From: Hysterium pulicare CBS 123377
Lineage: Eukaryota; Ascomycota; Dothideomycetes; Hysteriales; Hysteriaceae
NCBI GenBank assembly: GCA_000467715.1
Contig: AJFK01000465.1
Coordinates: 84,571-148,570, forward strand
DNA: 64,000 nucleotides
Reading direction: 5' to 3'
Each line of letters opens with the position of its first letter. The first letter of the stretch is position 1. Under the pieces are notes generated by a model. The model saw only the letters and a program-made list of their open reading frames with translations. It was not told the origin of the DNA and ran no database searches. Shown piece after piece: positions 12,550 through 24,143 of the stretch. Both the position numbers and the translations under genes were made by a program.

Positions 12550-14439
12550 AGGGATCACGACGTATGGCCCTAAACGGCAACAGCATTGTGTTACTTTCCT
12601 ATTATGCACACGATATAGGCATGGATGGCGTTCTTCCTCCAGGTTTCCACAAATTGGCCATGGAACATAGTGGGTGGGCGGACTTTTTTATCACTCAGAT
12701 TGATCTCACTTTTATACCCCATGTCAGATAATGTGGAAACGAAAATGTGGTTCAGGTTTTCCACTCTCTGCGGCTTTGCTATTCGTAATTTGGTTTTGGA
12801 GTTTTTTTTTGCTGAGCGACTGATGGCCTCGAGAATAGATTGAAAGCTTTTGGTTTCCATTCTCTCTTCCCTAGAGGTTCGCTCATGGATTTTTTCTTCT
12901 CCTCGAATGCATGATTGTGCGTGTTCAATACTAGATTACCCCAACAAGCAAAAAATCAATAAACTGTATATCCCCAAATGATCATATTTCTGAGCAACGA
13001 CTTAGTTTGTTTGAGGAACTCAGAAGTTCCTTTCGATAAACATCATGCACCAGTGACTCTGATTTACATACAGAACCATAATCTTCTTTCTTCTATTCTC
13101 GCCACATCCGTGCAAAGCTTTCCCAGCTCATTCCTTGCCAAGTATGCCAAGCTTTCATTATGAGATAATGACCAGACGAAAGAATCATCCATGCGTGAAA
13201 TCACTCACATCAGCTTTTTCCGCTAACAGTCTTCGATATATATGGTACACTCACATGTATTGCTCGCTCTCTCTGTTCCGAAAGGCGGCTTTTGGGGCCG
13301 GAACGTGACGCTTGCAAGGTCCATGCGTTGGGCGAGGCAGTGAAATCAGAGTTCAGTCACTCTTGCTTATTTCTGGGGCAGAGGATTCCAAACCGACATT
13401 TTTTGGGATGGAGGAGGGGGTGGTGGGTTGGAGGGGTGGAGTTGGGCTGGTCGTACTGATGTGAGGTTTGGGGTATACCTTCTTCTTCTGTGGGAGATAG
13501 GCTCAACGAGTGCTGATAAGGGCAAAACACGTGTTCTTTCCCTGGTTAGAAGGATCTAGGCGGTGGTGTCGAGGATGAAGTGGATAGGGGTGAGTGGGTT
13601 ATCTTATGGGTGATGAGGTTTCGTCGGAGGTGGAGGTATGTCTAGCCTCGATCTTCCTTGTGCACTCATGGTTGGGGCTTTAGTCTATTACACTTTGTCC
13701 TGCTATTAGCTTGGCGGGTCTGTCCATTGTATTAATATACGGCATCGTACACGAGCTTGTAAAAGTGGAGAGCAAGTCAGTGATGCGGTCATACACCAAA
13801 TAAAGCAGTGCCAAGGGCGGAACTGCAAAAGTACTTCGGGTTCCTTCAAGGGGACGCCATCTCAGAGATAAGGAAAGCGGATGGGGGGATAAGTGTTGGA
13901 GGGAGTGGTCAAAGGTTGAAAGGGAATTCAGAAGAAGCACGCTCTGGAGGGAGGGGAAAAGGATTATAGGGATTCTCTTGACTTAAACACTACAACTCAG
14001 GATTATGTTTATGCAGATCAAGTAACGTTCTCTTCAGGTGGCAAACTGGCTTTTCCTCACGGCACCGAGATTTAGATGTACTACATGGACAAGCAGATAT
14101 GAAGCAGAAGTTAATTAACCCAATCTATTAAAAACTTTTAAGTAATAATTCTAAAGTAGAGAAGGAAAAAGTAGAGTAAGGAAAGAACAAAATGCCCAAG
14201 TCTATCCTGAGTGGTGTGTGGTATAAGCGCTTTTATATACTTACCCGCCGCCTCAAACTCCATAACACCATATCCCAAACTCCATACACCACAGTAGTGT
14301 CTTACTCCACGACCCTTACTACATACCCCCCCTACCTGTTCCTCGACGTTAGCATCCGTTTCCACACCTCGATTAGGCTCGGTACAACTCACCAAAGGAA
14401 GGTCACCACTGTGCCTCCATATCCCCTTTCCTCCTTCCC
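12550..14439. other. Intergenic, no gene seen
   Basis: The gap holds the 3' ends of TFIIB and of the minus-strand Bys1 gene, which converge here. ORFs up to 89 codons have no recognisable content. AT-rich tracts near 12700-12960 and 14100-14180 may belong to the two terminators. Confidence 0.5.
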
Positions 14440-15704
14440 CTACATCCTCTTCCACATCCGGCGGCCCTCCGTAGGGCCTCCAACACCAGGACACTTCGAG
14501 GCACCAACACGCCTCGGTCCTTTGTAGCTTGCCGGGTAGGGAAGCTGGTGTGCGTCGCAGTTGAACTCCTGAGGCGTCATTTCGGTGCCGTCAGGAAATT
14601 TAGCCACACCATGAGGACGGGGATGCGTGAGGTGTCTTTTGGAACGCCAGATGCTGTCGGAGGGGGATTCTTCTTCTTCGTGGCCGAATGCAGGGCCTGG
14701 GCCGAGGGATTCATCGGGGTAGGCGGAGGGTGACGCCAGCTCTTCACCAGGATAGGCGGAGGGGGCGGAGGGGGCAGACGGGACAGAGGGGACAGAGGGA
14801 GCGGAAGGCTGGTAAGGCCAGGCTGGAACAGTATGAGGATCCTTATCCCCCTGTCCACCATAACCAGTCTCAGGAACCTCGAAAGGACCATCATCATGGC
14901 CGCCGCCCTCTCCGTGTGGCTCCTCCGGTTTCCCAAAGCTCGAGTTGTTTCCGCTAGGTGGTGGACCACCAGATGCAGGGTCACCGACGCATGTCTCGAA
15001 GACGAGATTCTCGGCTATGCTGCACGGGTAGTTCGGAGAGTCGTGAGTTGGCTCTGGATCCCATCCCTGGTAAGCGTCTTTGCAGGCTTGGCCGTTGCAG
15101 AAGATCGCTTTGCAGCTCGGGCCGGAGGAGAGGAGAACGCCGTTGCCGATGAAGGGGCAGCCGCCTTCGAGATATTTGCAGTCGACGTTGGAGAGGTCGT
15201 AGCTGATATAGAGTTAGCATAGAAGTAAACAAAAGGGAATAGGTAGGCATATAGGTAGAGGGTTGTAGAAAAGAGGAAAGCCTGTTAATTGTGACGGAGG
15301 TGAACTGGATTTGAAGAACGTAACAAAGCTTTAACCAGCCACGGAGAAAGGTTAAAGAGACTGAGAAGGCAATTGACATACATGAAGGTATCTCCAGAGC
15401 CCGTGACGGCCCACTCTACCTGCACGAGGTCCTTGCCGCCGTGCTCGTAGTAAGGGACGCCCTTCACCTTGAGAGAGACGCCAGTGCCACCGATGTTTGC
15501 CAGAGGGATGTATTGTACGGCGGAGGGACCAATGATTATGCGTTCATCGTCATGGACGTGAACTGCTCCAACTGCCCATGCGTACAGGGGCTCCGCACAG
15601 TGGTTTTTGATCACAACCTGGCCTGCGGCAGCGAGGTTGGGCAGAAGAGAGAGGAGAGAGAGGAAGGGGAGGAGGCTGAGGAAGGAGACGATGAAGCTGA
15701 ACAT
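14440..15704 (-). CDS. Secreted Bys1-domain protein with Pro/Ser-rich tail
   Basis: Two exons, 15704-15382 and 15202-14440, are separated by a 179-bp intron (GTATGT...TATCAG) and give 361 residues. A strongly hydrophobic leader ending LPNLAAAG is a signal peptide. It is followed by QVVIKNHCAEPLYAWAVG, the opening of the thaumatin-like Bys1 domain, which continues over the splice into a Cys-rich part (YLEGGCPFIGNG, CKAIFCNGQACKDAY). From about residue 180 the sequence becomes Gly/Pro/Ser-rich with repeated PSAPSVP-type units. It then ends in a short basic segment with an EFNCDAHQLPYP stretch. Bys1 proteins are secreted or wall-associated and known from yeast-phase expression in dimorphic fungi; no enzymatic role is established. 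The tail is longer than in the minimal family members. Confidence 0.85.
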
Positions 15705-16779
15705 GGTGGCGGCAGAGGGGGGAGCCGATTTGATCTTGGGGACGGGACGTGAACGGAGGTGGCGATCGTGTAACGACCGTCAGAGAAAGAACGTATGGAA
15801 CTGTGAGATGAGGTACCTGCCCAAAGGGCTTTGTAGTTATGGATAAGTTGAGAGAGAGAGAGAGAGTACTACATGCAAAAACCGCAAGTTTGAGAAACGA
15901 ACCTGACATTTGCGGGAGATCCTACTTTTAAAAGCCTTTCTCCCTTCTCCCTTATCTGGACTAGTGTCTTTGGAATCCCTCAACGAGAGGTCGACATTGC
16001 GCGTACACAGGAGGATGATTCGAAATGCGGAGCCTCTAAAAAGCCATGTTCCTTGGGCGCTGTTGATGGTACCCTGGATTTTATGATGGTGATACCAAGA
16101 GGACCCTTAGTGATGGGAAGTATACCCGAAAGGGATAGAGCCATGCGTATCGTTCTCAAGGAATGATGTAGAGCCCGTTAAAAATCGAGAGATGTTGTAA
16201 GAATTATGTTCAAAAAGACGTAACCACTGTGCAGTCAACAAATCTTAATCCCAAAAGAGGTTGTGAACTATCCGATATGTTGCAATAAACTTAGGATTAG
16301 CACTAAAGTGAGAAGTGGTACATGGAAATAAAGATGGACCTCTAGAATATGGATTAGAGCACCTTGCTAAGTGCGGGTACCCCTGATGCGGCAGACGGAT
16401 GTTACCACGTGGTACCAAGCTCAACAAAATCAGTTTGATTCTTTAGCATCGGACTGCATTGCTATGTGAAATAAGATCGCATCATATATGAATAACAGCT
16501 CTTAGCATTCCCGCTTATACTCGAAGAACAAGTAAAGCAACCCCAATTTCAGGCCGGTTGATATTCGGGCTCGTCATGGTGAATTATAGACATGTTGACG
16601 ATCCGAGAAAATGACGAATAGAAATGTTGCCAGATCCAAGCCCACCATTCCAAATTTGAGCCCTAAGATGCTCGTATCTTGGACTTGGGAAAGAATACTG
16701 TGGAAATGCCGTCGAATAATCGGAAGAGGACCAGGGGTGGCAGAAGGTCGCCTGAAATGGATCGGATGTGATAACAGGA
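15705..16779. other. Upstream region of the Bys1 gene; no other gene seen
   Basis: A short GA-repeat, (GA) about seven times, lies near 15850-15866. No ORF here has protein-like features. Confidence 0.5.
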
Positions 16780-17052
16780 TTAATTGGTGTTTAGGTTGAT
16801 CTGAGAGTCTTGCTTGTGGCGATCCAATAGGCCGTAATCCCAATTCGCTTCAGACATTTGCATGGGGAGCTGATTTTCGAGTTCACCAGAGCTTCGAGCA
16901 ACACCATCACCCTTCCACCACCTTGGGTAACAGCAGTCCCAACATCCTCCTCCGATGTAGGAGTCTACAGTTTTTGATCCGATGAACATGCCAATTCCCA
17001 AGACCGCGATGCCACCGACGAAAGCAAGGACCCAAAGTGAAGTATCCATCAT
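16780..17052 (-). CDS. Hypothetical small single-pass membrane protein
   Basis: An open frame of 90 residues starts with two consecutive ATG codons at 17052. One hydrophobic segment, about residues 5-27 and beginning LWVLAFVGGIAVLG, is followed by a Cys/Trp-rich patch (GGGCWDCCYPRWW) and a polar tail. The frame is open further upstream to 17301, but that part is a degenerate repeat and is unlikely to be protein. I recognise no family. A missed upstream exon or a non-coding transcript are alternatives. Confidence 0.35.
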   Translation of the reverse strand: MMDTSLWVLAFVGGIAVLGIGMFIGSKTVDSYIGGGCWDCCYPRWWKGDGVARSSGELENQLPMQMSEANWDYGLLDRHKQDSQINLNTN

Positions 17053-17531
17053 GGTTGACGTATGCTGTTCGAGATGCTGTTCGAGATAATATGGTTGAGA
17101 TATGCTGTTCAAGGTATGCTGTTTGATTGGTGATGTACGGATTATGCCGTGCGAATTATGCCGTTCGCGGTATACTGATGGAAGTAAGACGTGTAGAGGT
17201 AAGATTTGTGTATCGAAGCCGGGTGGGTCGAGTTCGGAATAAATATCGTTGAATCTAACTACCACTAGAACCATGGTACCAGTTATCGAGTTTCCAGCCA
17301 AGCATAGCCCAAGATCTCATCTGCGGCAATCCCTCCCAACGACCCAATTAACGCTAAATACTCTTTCCCGGATGCTATGGTGTGAGAAAAAAAGGATTCT
17401 AGGAAGTTGAGTGGAGTTTTTAAGGTAGGTTTAGATGTGTTTGAATCGCGATGTGTTTGTTGATGTGAGAGAAATGGAAGAAAACAGGGTAATAGGGTCT
17501 AATCTATATAGCATCTGCACATCCTTCTTTC
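17053..17531. other. Intergenic gap with the repeat patch
   Basis: Apart from the short repeats at 17061-17166 nothing is recognisable. The gap separates two minus-strand genes, so it holds the 3' flank of the RING gene and the upstream region of the small ORF. Confidence 0.5.
17061..17166 (+). repeat. Degenerate short direct repeats
   Basis: Variants of ATGCTGTTC / ATGCCGTTC recur at irregular 11-40 bp spacing (at about 17062, 17073, 17102, 17116, 17144 and 17156). They lie just upstream of the small membrane ORF on the minus strand. Confidence 0.6.
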
Positions 17532-18599
17532 TCAGCTCCCTCCGCATGTAGAGCGTTGGATATCTGCGTAGGAAAGAGGCAACCAACACTCAGGGCAGAC
17601 AACACTGTCCTCGCCATTCGTCTCAATACTCAAGCCAATCCACTTTCGCAAGCAGCTGTGGCAGGTGTCAGCGGTGTGTCGGCAATGTGGTGTTGGTGGC
17701 GAGACTGGAAACCCAAAATATGTCATATTGTCCCTGCATACGATGCACGTGCGAAGAAACCCAAGAGCCCGTCTATTCGTTTCTTCTTCATTCCATTGGT
17801 TCTGTACCTGCATCGCTAGGGCAAGGTCTGCATCCATGTCAGGTTTTGCGCCTGGTTCTCGTTTCGCAATGTCATCTCGGTACATTGATCGAATCATTGC
17901 GCGGGATGCCGGGTCCATTTCTGAATGTGACGAATTGGTATGCTGTCTGTATGTACTCATTGCCGCCGCATACAGATTGCTGGATGATGAGGACGAGATC
18001 AGAAGGCTTTCTTGTGAGGGTGTCGTCTCGAACACAGTGAATGGATTGTCAACAGGATCCATTGTTGTTTCAGTTGGGGCTGAGCTACTGCTCTGTGTGC
18101 GAGCTCTTCTACTGGCTCCATGGTGAGCCTCTGATGGACATTGCTGGTGACTAGCGTCTTCTGCATAGCGTGAGTCCAAGTGTGAAGTCGGCAGCCGTGC
18201 ATCTGGAACAGCCTGCCCGTGCGGAGCGAAAAGCGAATGAAAACCAGAACCTGAGCTTGGCACGAGGCGCCGAAAAAGCCAATATGAGTTCGTGTTCCTT
18301 TGCGGCCGATTATTCATTCCTGTTCCGACACTAGAGTATGGAGGGGGCTCGCTTGCTTGACGAGAGTCGGCAGCAGGATCTGTCCCAGAAGACACAGGGG
18401 TATTATCAGAGCAGGGCGTTACATTTCGCATCTTGTTTTTCCATCCGCGAAAATGGTAACTTCGGGGCTTCCGAAGTCTAAGAGGAGGCACCGGCTGGGT
18501 TCCGGATTGAGGAGTACGGGCAGTGCCATCTTTCTCTCGTGAAAATAAGGACCACGTTCGCGAGAAGGTGATGCGGTTGATGTTCATCGCCATGAGCAT
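17532..18599 (-). CDS. RING-finger protein, probable E3 ubiquitin ligase
   Basis: One uninterrupted frame of 355 residues. The first about 280 residues are disordered, Ser/Pro-rich and with Arg-rich patches. A complete C3HC4 RING follows, with ligands Cys285, Cys288, Cys306, His308, Cys313, Cys316, Cys335 and Cys338, then PLSYADIQRS and a stop. The spacing and the YADIQR ending resemble the first RING of fungal RBR (RING-IBR-RING) ligases. Here the protein stops directly after it, and the bases beyond the stop show no IBR-like coding. Either this is a RING-only paralogue or the RBR tail was lost. The start could also be the internal Met at residue 3 or 5. Substrate unknown. Confidence 0.72.
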   Translation of the reverse strand: MLMAMNINRITFSRTWSLFSREKDGTARTPQSGTQPVPPLRLRKPRSYHFRGWKNKMRNVTPCSDNTPVSSGTDPAADSRQASEPPPYSSVGTGMNNRPQRNTNSYWLFRRLVPSSGSGFHSLFAPHGQAVPDARLPTSHLDSRYAEDASHQQCPSEAHHGASRRARTQSSSSAPTETTMDPVDNPFTVFETTPSQESLLISSSSSSNLYAAAMSTYRQHTNSSHSEMDPASRAMIRSMYRDDIAKREPGAKPDMDADLALAMQVQNQWNEEETNRRALGFLRTCIVCRDNMTYFGFPVSPPTPHCRHTADTCHSCLRKWIGLSIETNGEDSVVCPECWLPLSYADIQRSTCGGS

Positions 18600-19877
18600 A
18601 CAATCTTATGACCGATGTAATAGGAAAGAGTAAGGGGTGGAAGCAATCGGGTTCAATGAAAACGCTTGAGCTCAAGCTGGAATAGCGAGTGGGTTCCCGG
18701 TCAGGTGTTGAGTTCTCTACGGGATAGGAATAGAGTAGAACTCATAGGATTGATCGAGAGCTATAGAAAATAGTGAGAGTAGTACCTAAAACTCTGAACG
18801 TGACTCGGTATCAAAGCGAAGCTTAAGACTAGCATGGACTGAGACTATAGGAGCGCCTGCTGTGCTCTGGCGCTTGTGTCTATTATGCTTGCCATCGGAG
18901 TTTTTTGCCCCATCAATGCAAGGTGACATGGAGATTTCATGACCTCATGGAGACTGTTTCTACGGCAATATCAGCATCATAGGTGGACGAACCTTGGGTA
19001 TGAAAGGTTCACGTCCCATTTCGACGGTCCGTGAGGGACATGTTCCAAAGCTGGAAACGAACGAAAAAGATCTGATGTGTGGATGGAACAATAGTCTCAT
19101 ATCCATTGCCAACGCAAAATACAGTCAACGAGTCGAGATAGTGGTGCCTTACGAAGACCTGAAGATTGAAGAGGTGGTGAAAGCTGGTACGTACGCGAAC
19201 CAGGGAGCTTGCCCTCTTTGAGCTCTAGCGGTTTGTGGGGCACCTTTTCCGCGTCTCTCGCAAACAAAACTTCAAGCTCTGAAGCAACATTCGAAGCTTG
19301 CTCTCGGCGGGCCGAGATAGCCAGACCAGCCCGTTATGTTTCGACTGGCAGTACTCCAATATCTAATATGAAGGATTGGAGACACCAAAACTCCACGTTA
19401 CACTTCTAACCCGGTTTTCCGTCTCCAACCTAATCTTTCCTCTATATCCTGAGCATGAAGTACGGAGATATCTATTAACATGCCAAATAAACCGAGAAAC
19501 AAGACTCTTCGCTCCGGGCTTGACGTTTCTCCATCCTACGCTCGTTTCATGTTTTCCCACGAGTCAAGGCCTGCCCTCCCCGCGGTTAATATATTAGCAG
19601 GGCTCCTCAATCAAGGCTCAAACAACCACAGCATGCCAAGAGGCAATATACACGGGAGTAGGCTTCCATTTACCACCAAAAATTACCGAGTCCCATTAGA
19701 TTCCGGGAAAGCAAATATGGAAATGCATCCGCTGTGGAATACTACATGTCCGGCGACTCTCCCCAAATTTCAATCTCCTGTGACATGAAGATAGTCCATA
19801 CATAGCTATTATTTCAATCCTCTTAGGTTCTTCCTGACTTCTTCATCTTTTCTCTGGGCATTCTTACACCTCACATC
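18600..19877. other. Intergenic, divergent upstream regions
   Basis: Lies between the 5' end of the minus-strand RING gene and the 5' end of the + strand esterase. ORFs of 60-102 codons at 18994-19788 show no motif and overlap each other. Confidence 0.5.
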
Positions 19878-20857
19878 ATGCCGTCTCTATCATTCGTTGC
19901 GCTGTTGGCTTATTTGGCCTCAACAGCCACCGCAGCGCCCAATGGCCTCGTCAAGAGAGCTCCGACTCTCTATCTGGCAGGCGACTCGACGATGGCCGAG
20001 GGCGGTGGAGGATCATTAACACAAGGTATGACAGTACTATTTTCCTGCTAGAGTTCTTCTCTGGCCAGTCTTTCGGCATCCACCAAGCAACCACAACTTC
20101 TACTAATACCATCCTCCACGCAGCCACAACATTCTCCTAACCCCATCTCTCACCATCCAACAAGCTGCTACAACCTTCTACTAACCCATCTCTCGCAGGC
20201 TGGGGCCACTACCTCCAATACTCCCTCTCAATCCCCGTCCTCAACCGCGCCATCGCCGGCCGCAGCGCCCGCAGCTTCACAGTCGAGAACCACTTCGCCG
20301 ACCTAATCTCCCTCGTGCAACCAAACGATATAGTCCTCATAGAATTCGGCCACAACGACGGCGGCTCCCTCTCCAGCAGCTCCGACAACGGCCGCACCGA
20401 CTGTCCCGGCGCCGGCTCCGAAACCTGCACGTCCACCTACAAAGGCGAAACCGTCACCGTGCTCACCTACCCGGCCTACATCACCAACGCGGGAAAAGCG
20501 CTTACGGCCAAGGGCGCAAAGGTCATCATTTCCTCCCCAACCCCTAATAATCCTTGGGAGGGGGGGAAGTTTGCTTATAGTGCGAGTCGGTTTACGACGT
20601 ATAGTCAAGCGAGTGCGAAAGCGATTGGGGATAATGCCACTTTCGTAGATCATGGTTTGTATACTGCGGATGTTTTTAAGAGTCTGGGTGAGACGACGGT
20701 GGATGCGTTTTTTCCCAAGGATCATACGCATACGAGTCCGGCGGGTGCGGATGCTGTGGCGGGGGCGTTTGTGAAAGGGGTGCTTTGTGCGAAGGATGCC
20801 ATTTTGAGTGGCTATGTTAAAAATACGACAGAGAGTGTGCAGGGGAGTTGTGTGTAG
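19878..20857 (+). CDS. Secreted rhamnogalacturonan acetylesterase (CE12, SGNH hydrolase)
   Basis: Two exons, 19878-20025 and 20199-20857, are joined within a Gly codon over a 173-bp intron and give 268 residues. A signal peptide ends near ATAAP, followed by a Lys-Arg at 26-27, a possible Kex2 site. SGNH blocks are clear: nucleophile Ser37 in AGDSTMAEG, Gly70 in NRAIAGRSAR, Asn102 in FGHND, and Asp224/His227 in KDHTHTSP. The protein should remove acetyl groups from the rhamnogalacturonan backbone of pectin, outside the cell. Length fits the family. Base composition is striking: the first half of exon 2 is C-rich on the coding strand and the last 300 bp are G-rich. Confidence 0.92.
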
Positions 20858-21499
20858 AAGTGATAGGGGATTGGGTGGTCGGGCTTGTATATAGGGGTTC
20901 TGGTTCAAGCCGTCTTCTAACCAATTGAAAGATGGACGTGAAATCGTGATCGCCTCTTGAAACACGATTTTGATTGGTGATATATCATATTCATAATCTA
21001 CGCAAGTCGAATATTTGGTAGTTGTGATTCCTCGCAGTCATGCAATTCCGAATAACGAAGGCGCCGAAATATCCAGCATTGCACCTAAAGCCATCCTCGC
21101 TATTCGGGTCCGACACTCCAGTCATCGTAGCTTTTGCTGCCGTCACACTCCAGCACTCTGGCCACTCAGATCGTCCAGCCACCGCATCCTAATGCTCCAG
21201 CTATTTGAGTCGAGATGTGTGCAGTAATCACATCCGACGCCCAGGCCATCGATTCACCAAACCATTTTACCGCATCGTCCCCAGCCTGAAGCTTTCTCAC
21301 CACTCTACTATCGTACACCAGCCCCCCAGTCAATCCGTGGTGAAATTAACTAACTAATAAAGCAAAGGGAATATCATGTGTAGATGGGCAGTGGTGTGTA
21401 GTTTGATAACACTTGTTGTGTAACTGAACTTACTTTGAATGTCCCATTCACCCATCATGACCATAGTACATTCCATGTCAATGCGTCCGTCGGTCAACA
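20858..21499. other. Intergenic, converging 3' ends
   Basis: This gap lies between the stop codons of the esterase and PRP4. I see no gene; a 70-codon ORF at 21015-21227 has no features. Confidence 0.5.
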
Positions 21500-24143
21500 T
21501 CAAGCCGGACGTGAGATGACTCCCGGACGAGAAGCTGAGGTTTTGGATATGAAGAAGGGATGCTTAAGTGCATCCGAGGGGCTGATTCGTTTCTCCGGGT
21601 TCAAGTTGAGGCATTTGTCTAACAGGTCGACGAATTGGTTGAGCTGGTTTATGTTCGGAGGATTCTTCATATCTTTCGTCGCATCAAAGACTCGTGTCTT
21701 AAGGTCGCGCGCAGGCTTCGAAGACGGGACGATCCAACGGGCGATATCCTTGCCAAACACGTCCTTTTCCTTGCTGCAGAATTCGAGCCTATCATTGAAG
21801 TGATCTCCAGCTAGTTGGCCTTTCTTGAGGAACTTCAGGCTGAATTTTCCACGACATTCCATGATTGATCGCAACATTTGATTGTTGGTTGAACCAGTGA
21901 ACAGAATTTTACCTGTCCAAAGTTCGTACAAGGTACAACCGATAGACCACATGTCAATTCCGAAATCGTAGCGCATCCCGAGAATAATTTCAGGTGCCCT
22001 GTAAAATCGACTGACGAGATAAGGTGTGATCTCATTGTTGTCTCGAATATCAGCAGCTGAACCGAGATCGCAGATCTTCAGCGACTTTCGGTTTTCGTTG
22101 ACAAGAATGTTGTCGGGTTTCAAGTCAGCATGCAGAATATCGCACTTCTTCATCAACGCAAGGCCAAAAAATATCTGGCGAGCATATTCCCTGACAGCCT
22201 CGAAGGCGAGTCCACGGCCCGCACCGACCTTTTTCATCAGATCGCGAAGGTTCATGTCCAAATTCTCGAAGACCATGCAAAGATGTCCTTTGTGTTCGAA
22301 TGACCTCTTGAAACGGATTACATGCTTCTTGTCTTCTGGGTCTGCTGCGACCAGTTTCTTGAGAATGTCGATCTCCTTGGCTCCAGCTTTTCTCCTGTTG
22401 ATCTATTAGCCGAATGCTCCTAATTTAGGGGAATTATACGTACATTACTTCATTCTTGCGAATGATTTTGATGGCAAGAATTTCTCCGGTGGTGTTGTCT
22501 TTCGCACGAACAACTCCAGAGAAAACGCCCTTACCCAAAACCTCCTGCACAAGATACTGGCCGCCGAAGAGTTCGCCGGGAATAATCCGGTAGTAGCCAT
22601 GCTCATCGTCCCAGTTGTCTAGCATGCTCTGATCCAGCTCTCTTCCCTGAGGTATAGCCGCAGCTTGAGACGGCTCTCCGTTCGCATCAGTCTCATCTTC
22701 TTCATCATCCTCGGGAGCGAACATATCATCGTCGTCATCAGCAAACATATCGAATTCTTTCTTCTCCTTCCTCTGCTTCTTCGTCGGTTCCGGCTGGGCA
22801 GTCTCAAAAACAGGCAAGAGAACTTTGCGCCGTTCTGGATCCGTTTCATCATAAGCAGCTGACGACATATCCGTCTGACCAAATTTTCTCGTAGTTGCCC
22901 GGACTCGGTCTTCTTCCATATCCATTGTAGGATCATAATCGGCAGCTGAAGGACCATCTGCAACATTTCCGGGCTGGTCTTCTGATTCCGGGATAACATT
23001 TTCATCTTTACCAATTGCAAACGGTGCCGGCGAATTAGGTGCAGAGTCTTCCATAGCGACATCAGGAGTACCGGTCGTGGGTGATACTGCGAAGAATTAT
23101 TAGTAGTCGAACATTTTGTAAGCGTAAGGATTCATACCGGATTGTTCAGAACGATTTGCGGGGGAAGCGGTACTCGGAGTGACCGCCTCTGAGGTATTAC
23201 CAGTAAGGACCTTTATGCGCAAAGAATCAGAGGACTGCTCAGCCATTCTAGCCCTCGCCCTGATCTCTTCCCGCTTTCTCCTCTTTTCGGCCCTCATAGC
23301 TTCGATCGTGGCTTCATCTTCAACGACAGGTTCCGTGAAGTCGGCAGAAGGAGCGGTTACAGGGACACCTTGGGCATCAGTATTCCTGTCCGCGGAGATC
23401 GCATTAGATCTAGACCGTGAATTAGTTCCTCGTAAATTACCGAAAGAAGATTGAGCGTACTTAGCAGGCCCATCAATTGCCTGAGATGCGTTCTTCACCT
23501 GTGATGAAAAGCGTTCATGATTGTCAGAGTCCTTCAACGGCCGCTGCGGATTGAATGAAGAGACACCCCGGTCGCTCACCAATTGTCCCCCGGAGCGATT
23601 ATAGCCAACTCCAGCTCGCTCATTCCTCTGATCTCTGCCAGTGTAGCCATCAACCTGCTTAGATTTGCCGTAGTTGTTGTCACGGTTACGTTGGTTGGGA
23701 CGATCGTGCCTGTAGTTGCGGCGCTCAGGTGAGCGGCTACGAGTCTGTGAGCGACGCGCATCGTATTCTTCACGGCCAGAAAGTCTATTATAATGATGCC
23801 CGCGGTAGGGGTCTGGGGAAGGGTGTTCGCTATGATCTAGATCCGCATAGGAAACAGGAGCTCGAGGGCCATTTTTGCCCTCATAGTGAACTTGATGGCG
23901 TCGGGTATCGGTTCGGTCGCGGTAGTCTTCACGGCGACGTTTCTGTCCACGAGGAGATTTATGGCGATAAGGCGAGCGAGACCGGTCGCGCTCTCGGTCT
24001 GATAATCTCGGGGACTGAGAGGATGAATGGTATTGTCTGGATTGACGGTCAATTTTGCTGGTACTGTAGGGTCGATATGTCGCGTTTGCCTTCTGCTCAG
24101 AGGATTCGATGATCTCGCCCTCTGACGGGGAGCTTGAGTTCAT
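21500..24143 (-). CDS. PRP4: Pre-mRNA-splicing serine/threonine kinase PRP4
   Basis: Three exons, 24143-23138, 23086-22444 and 22394-21500, encode 847 residues; the introns are 51 and 49 bp. The N-terminus has the EGEIIES start typical of fungal Prp4 and a long Arg/Ser/Asp-rich region with RS dipeptides. A MFADDDDDMF acidic patch follows, then the kinase domain from about residue 510. It has the glycine loop LGKGVFSGVV, the VAIK-type LAIKII, the catalytic loop HADLKPDN (Asp640), DLGSA in place of DFG (Asp659, normal for Prp4), and the APEIILG segment. Prp4 phosphorylates Prp6/Prp31-type tri-snRNP proteins and activates the spliceosome in the nucleus. Intron 2 interrupts the codon just after the KNEVM segment and is in phase. 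Confidence 0.95.

Noticed and set aside
14577-14984. 135-codon proline-rich minus-strand ORF
   Set aside because: Shadow frame of the Bys1 gene's second exon; the spliced Bys1 frame explains the region.
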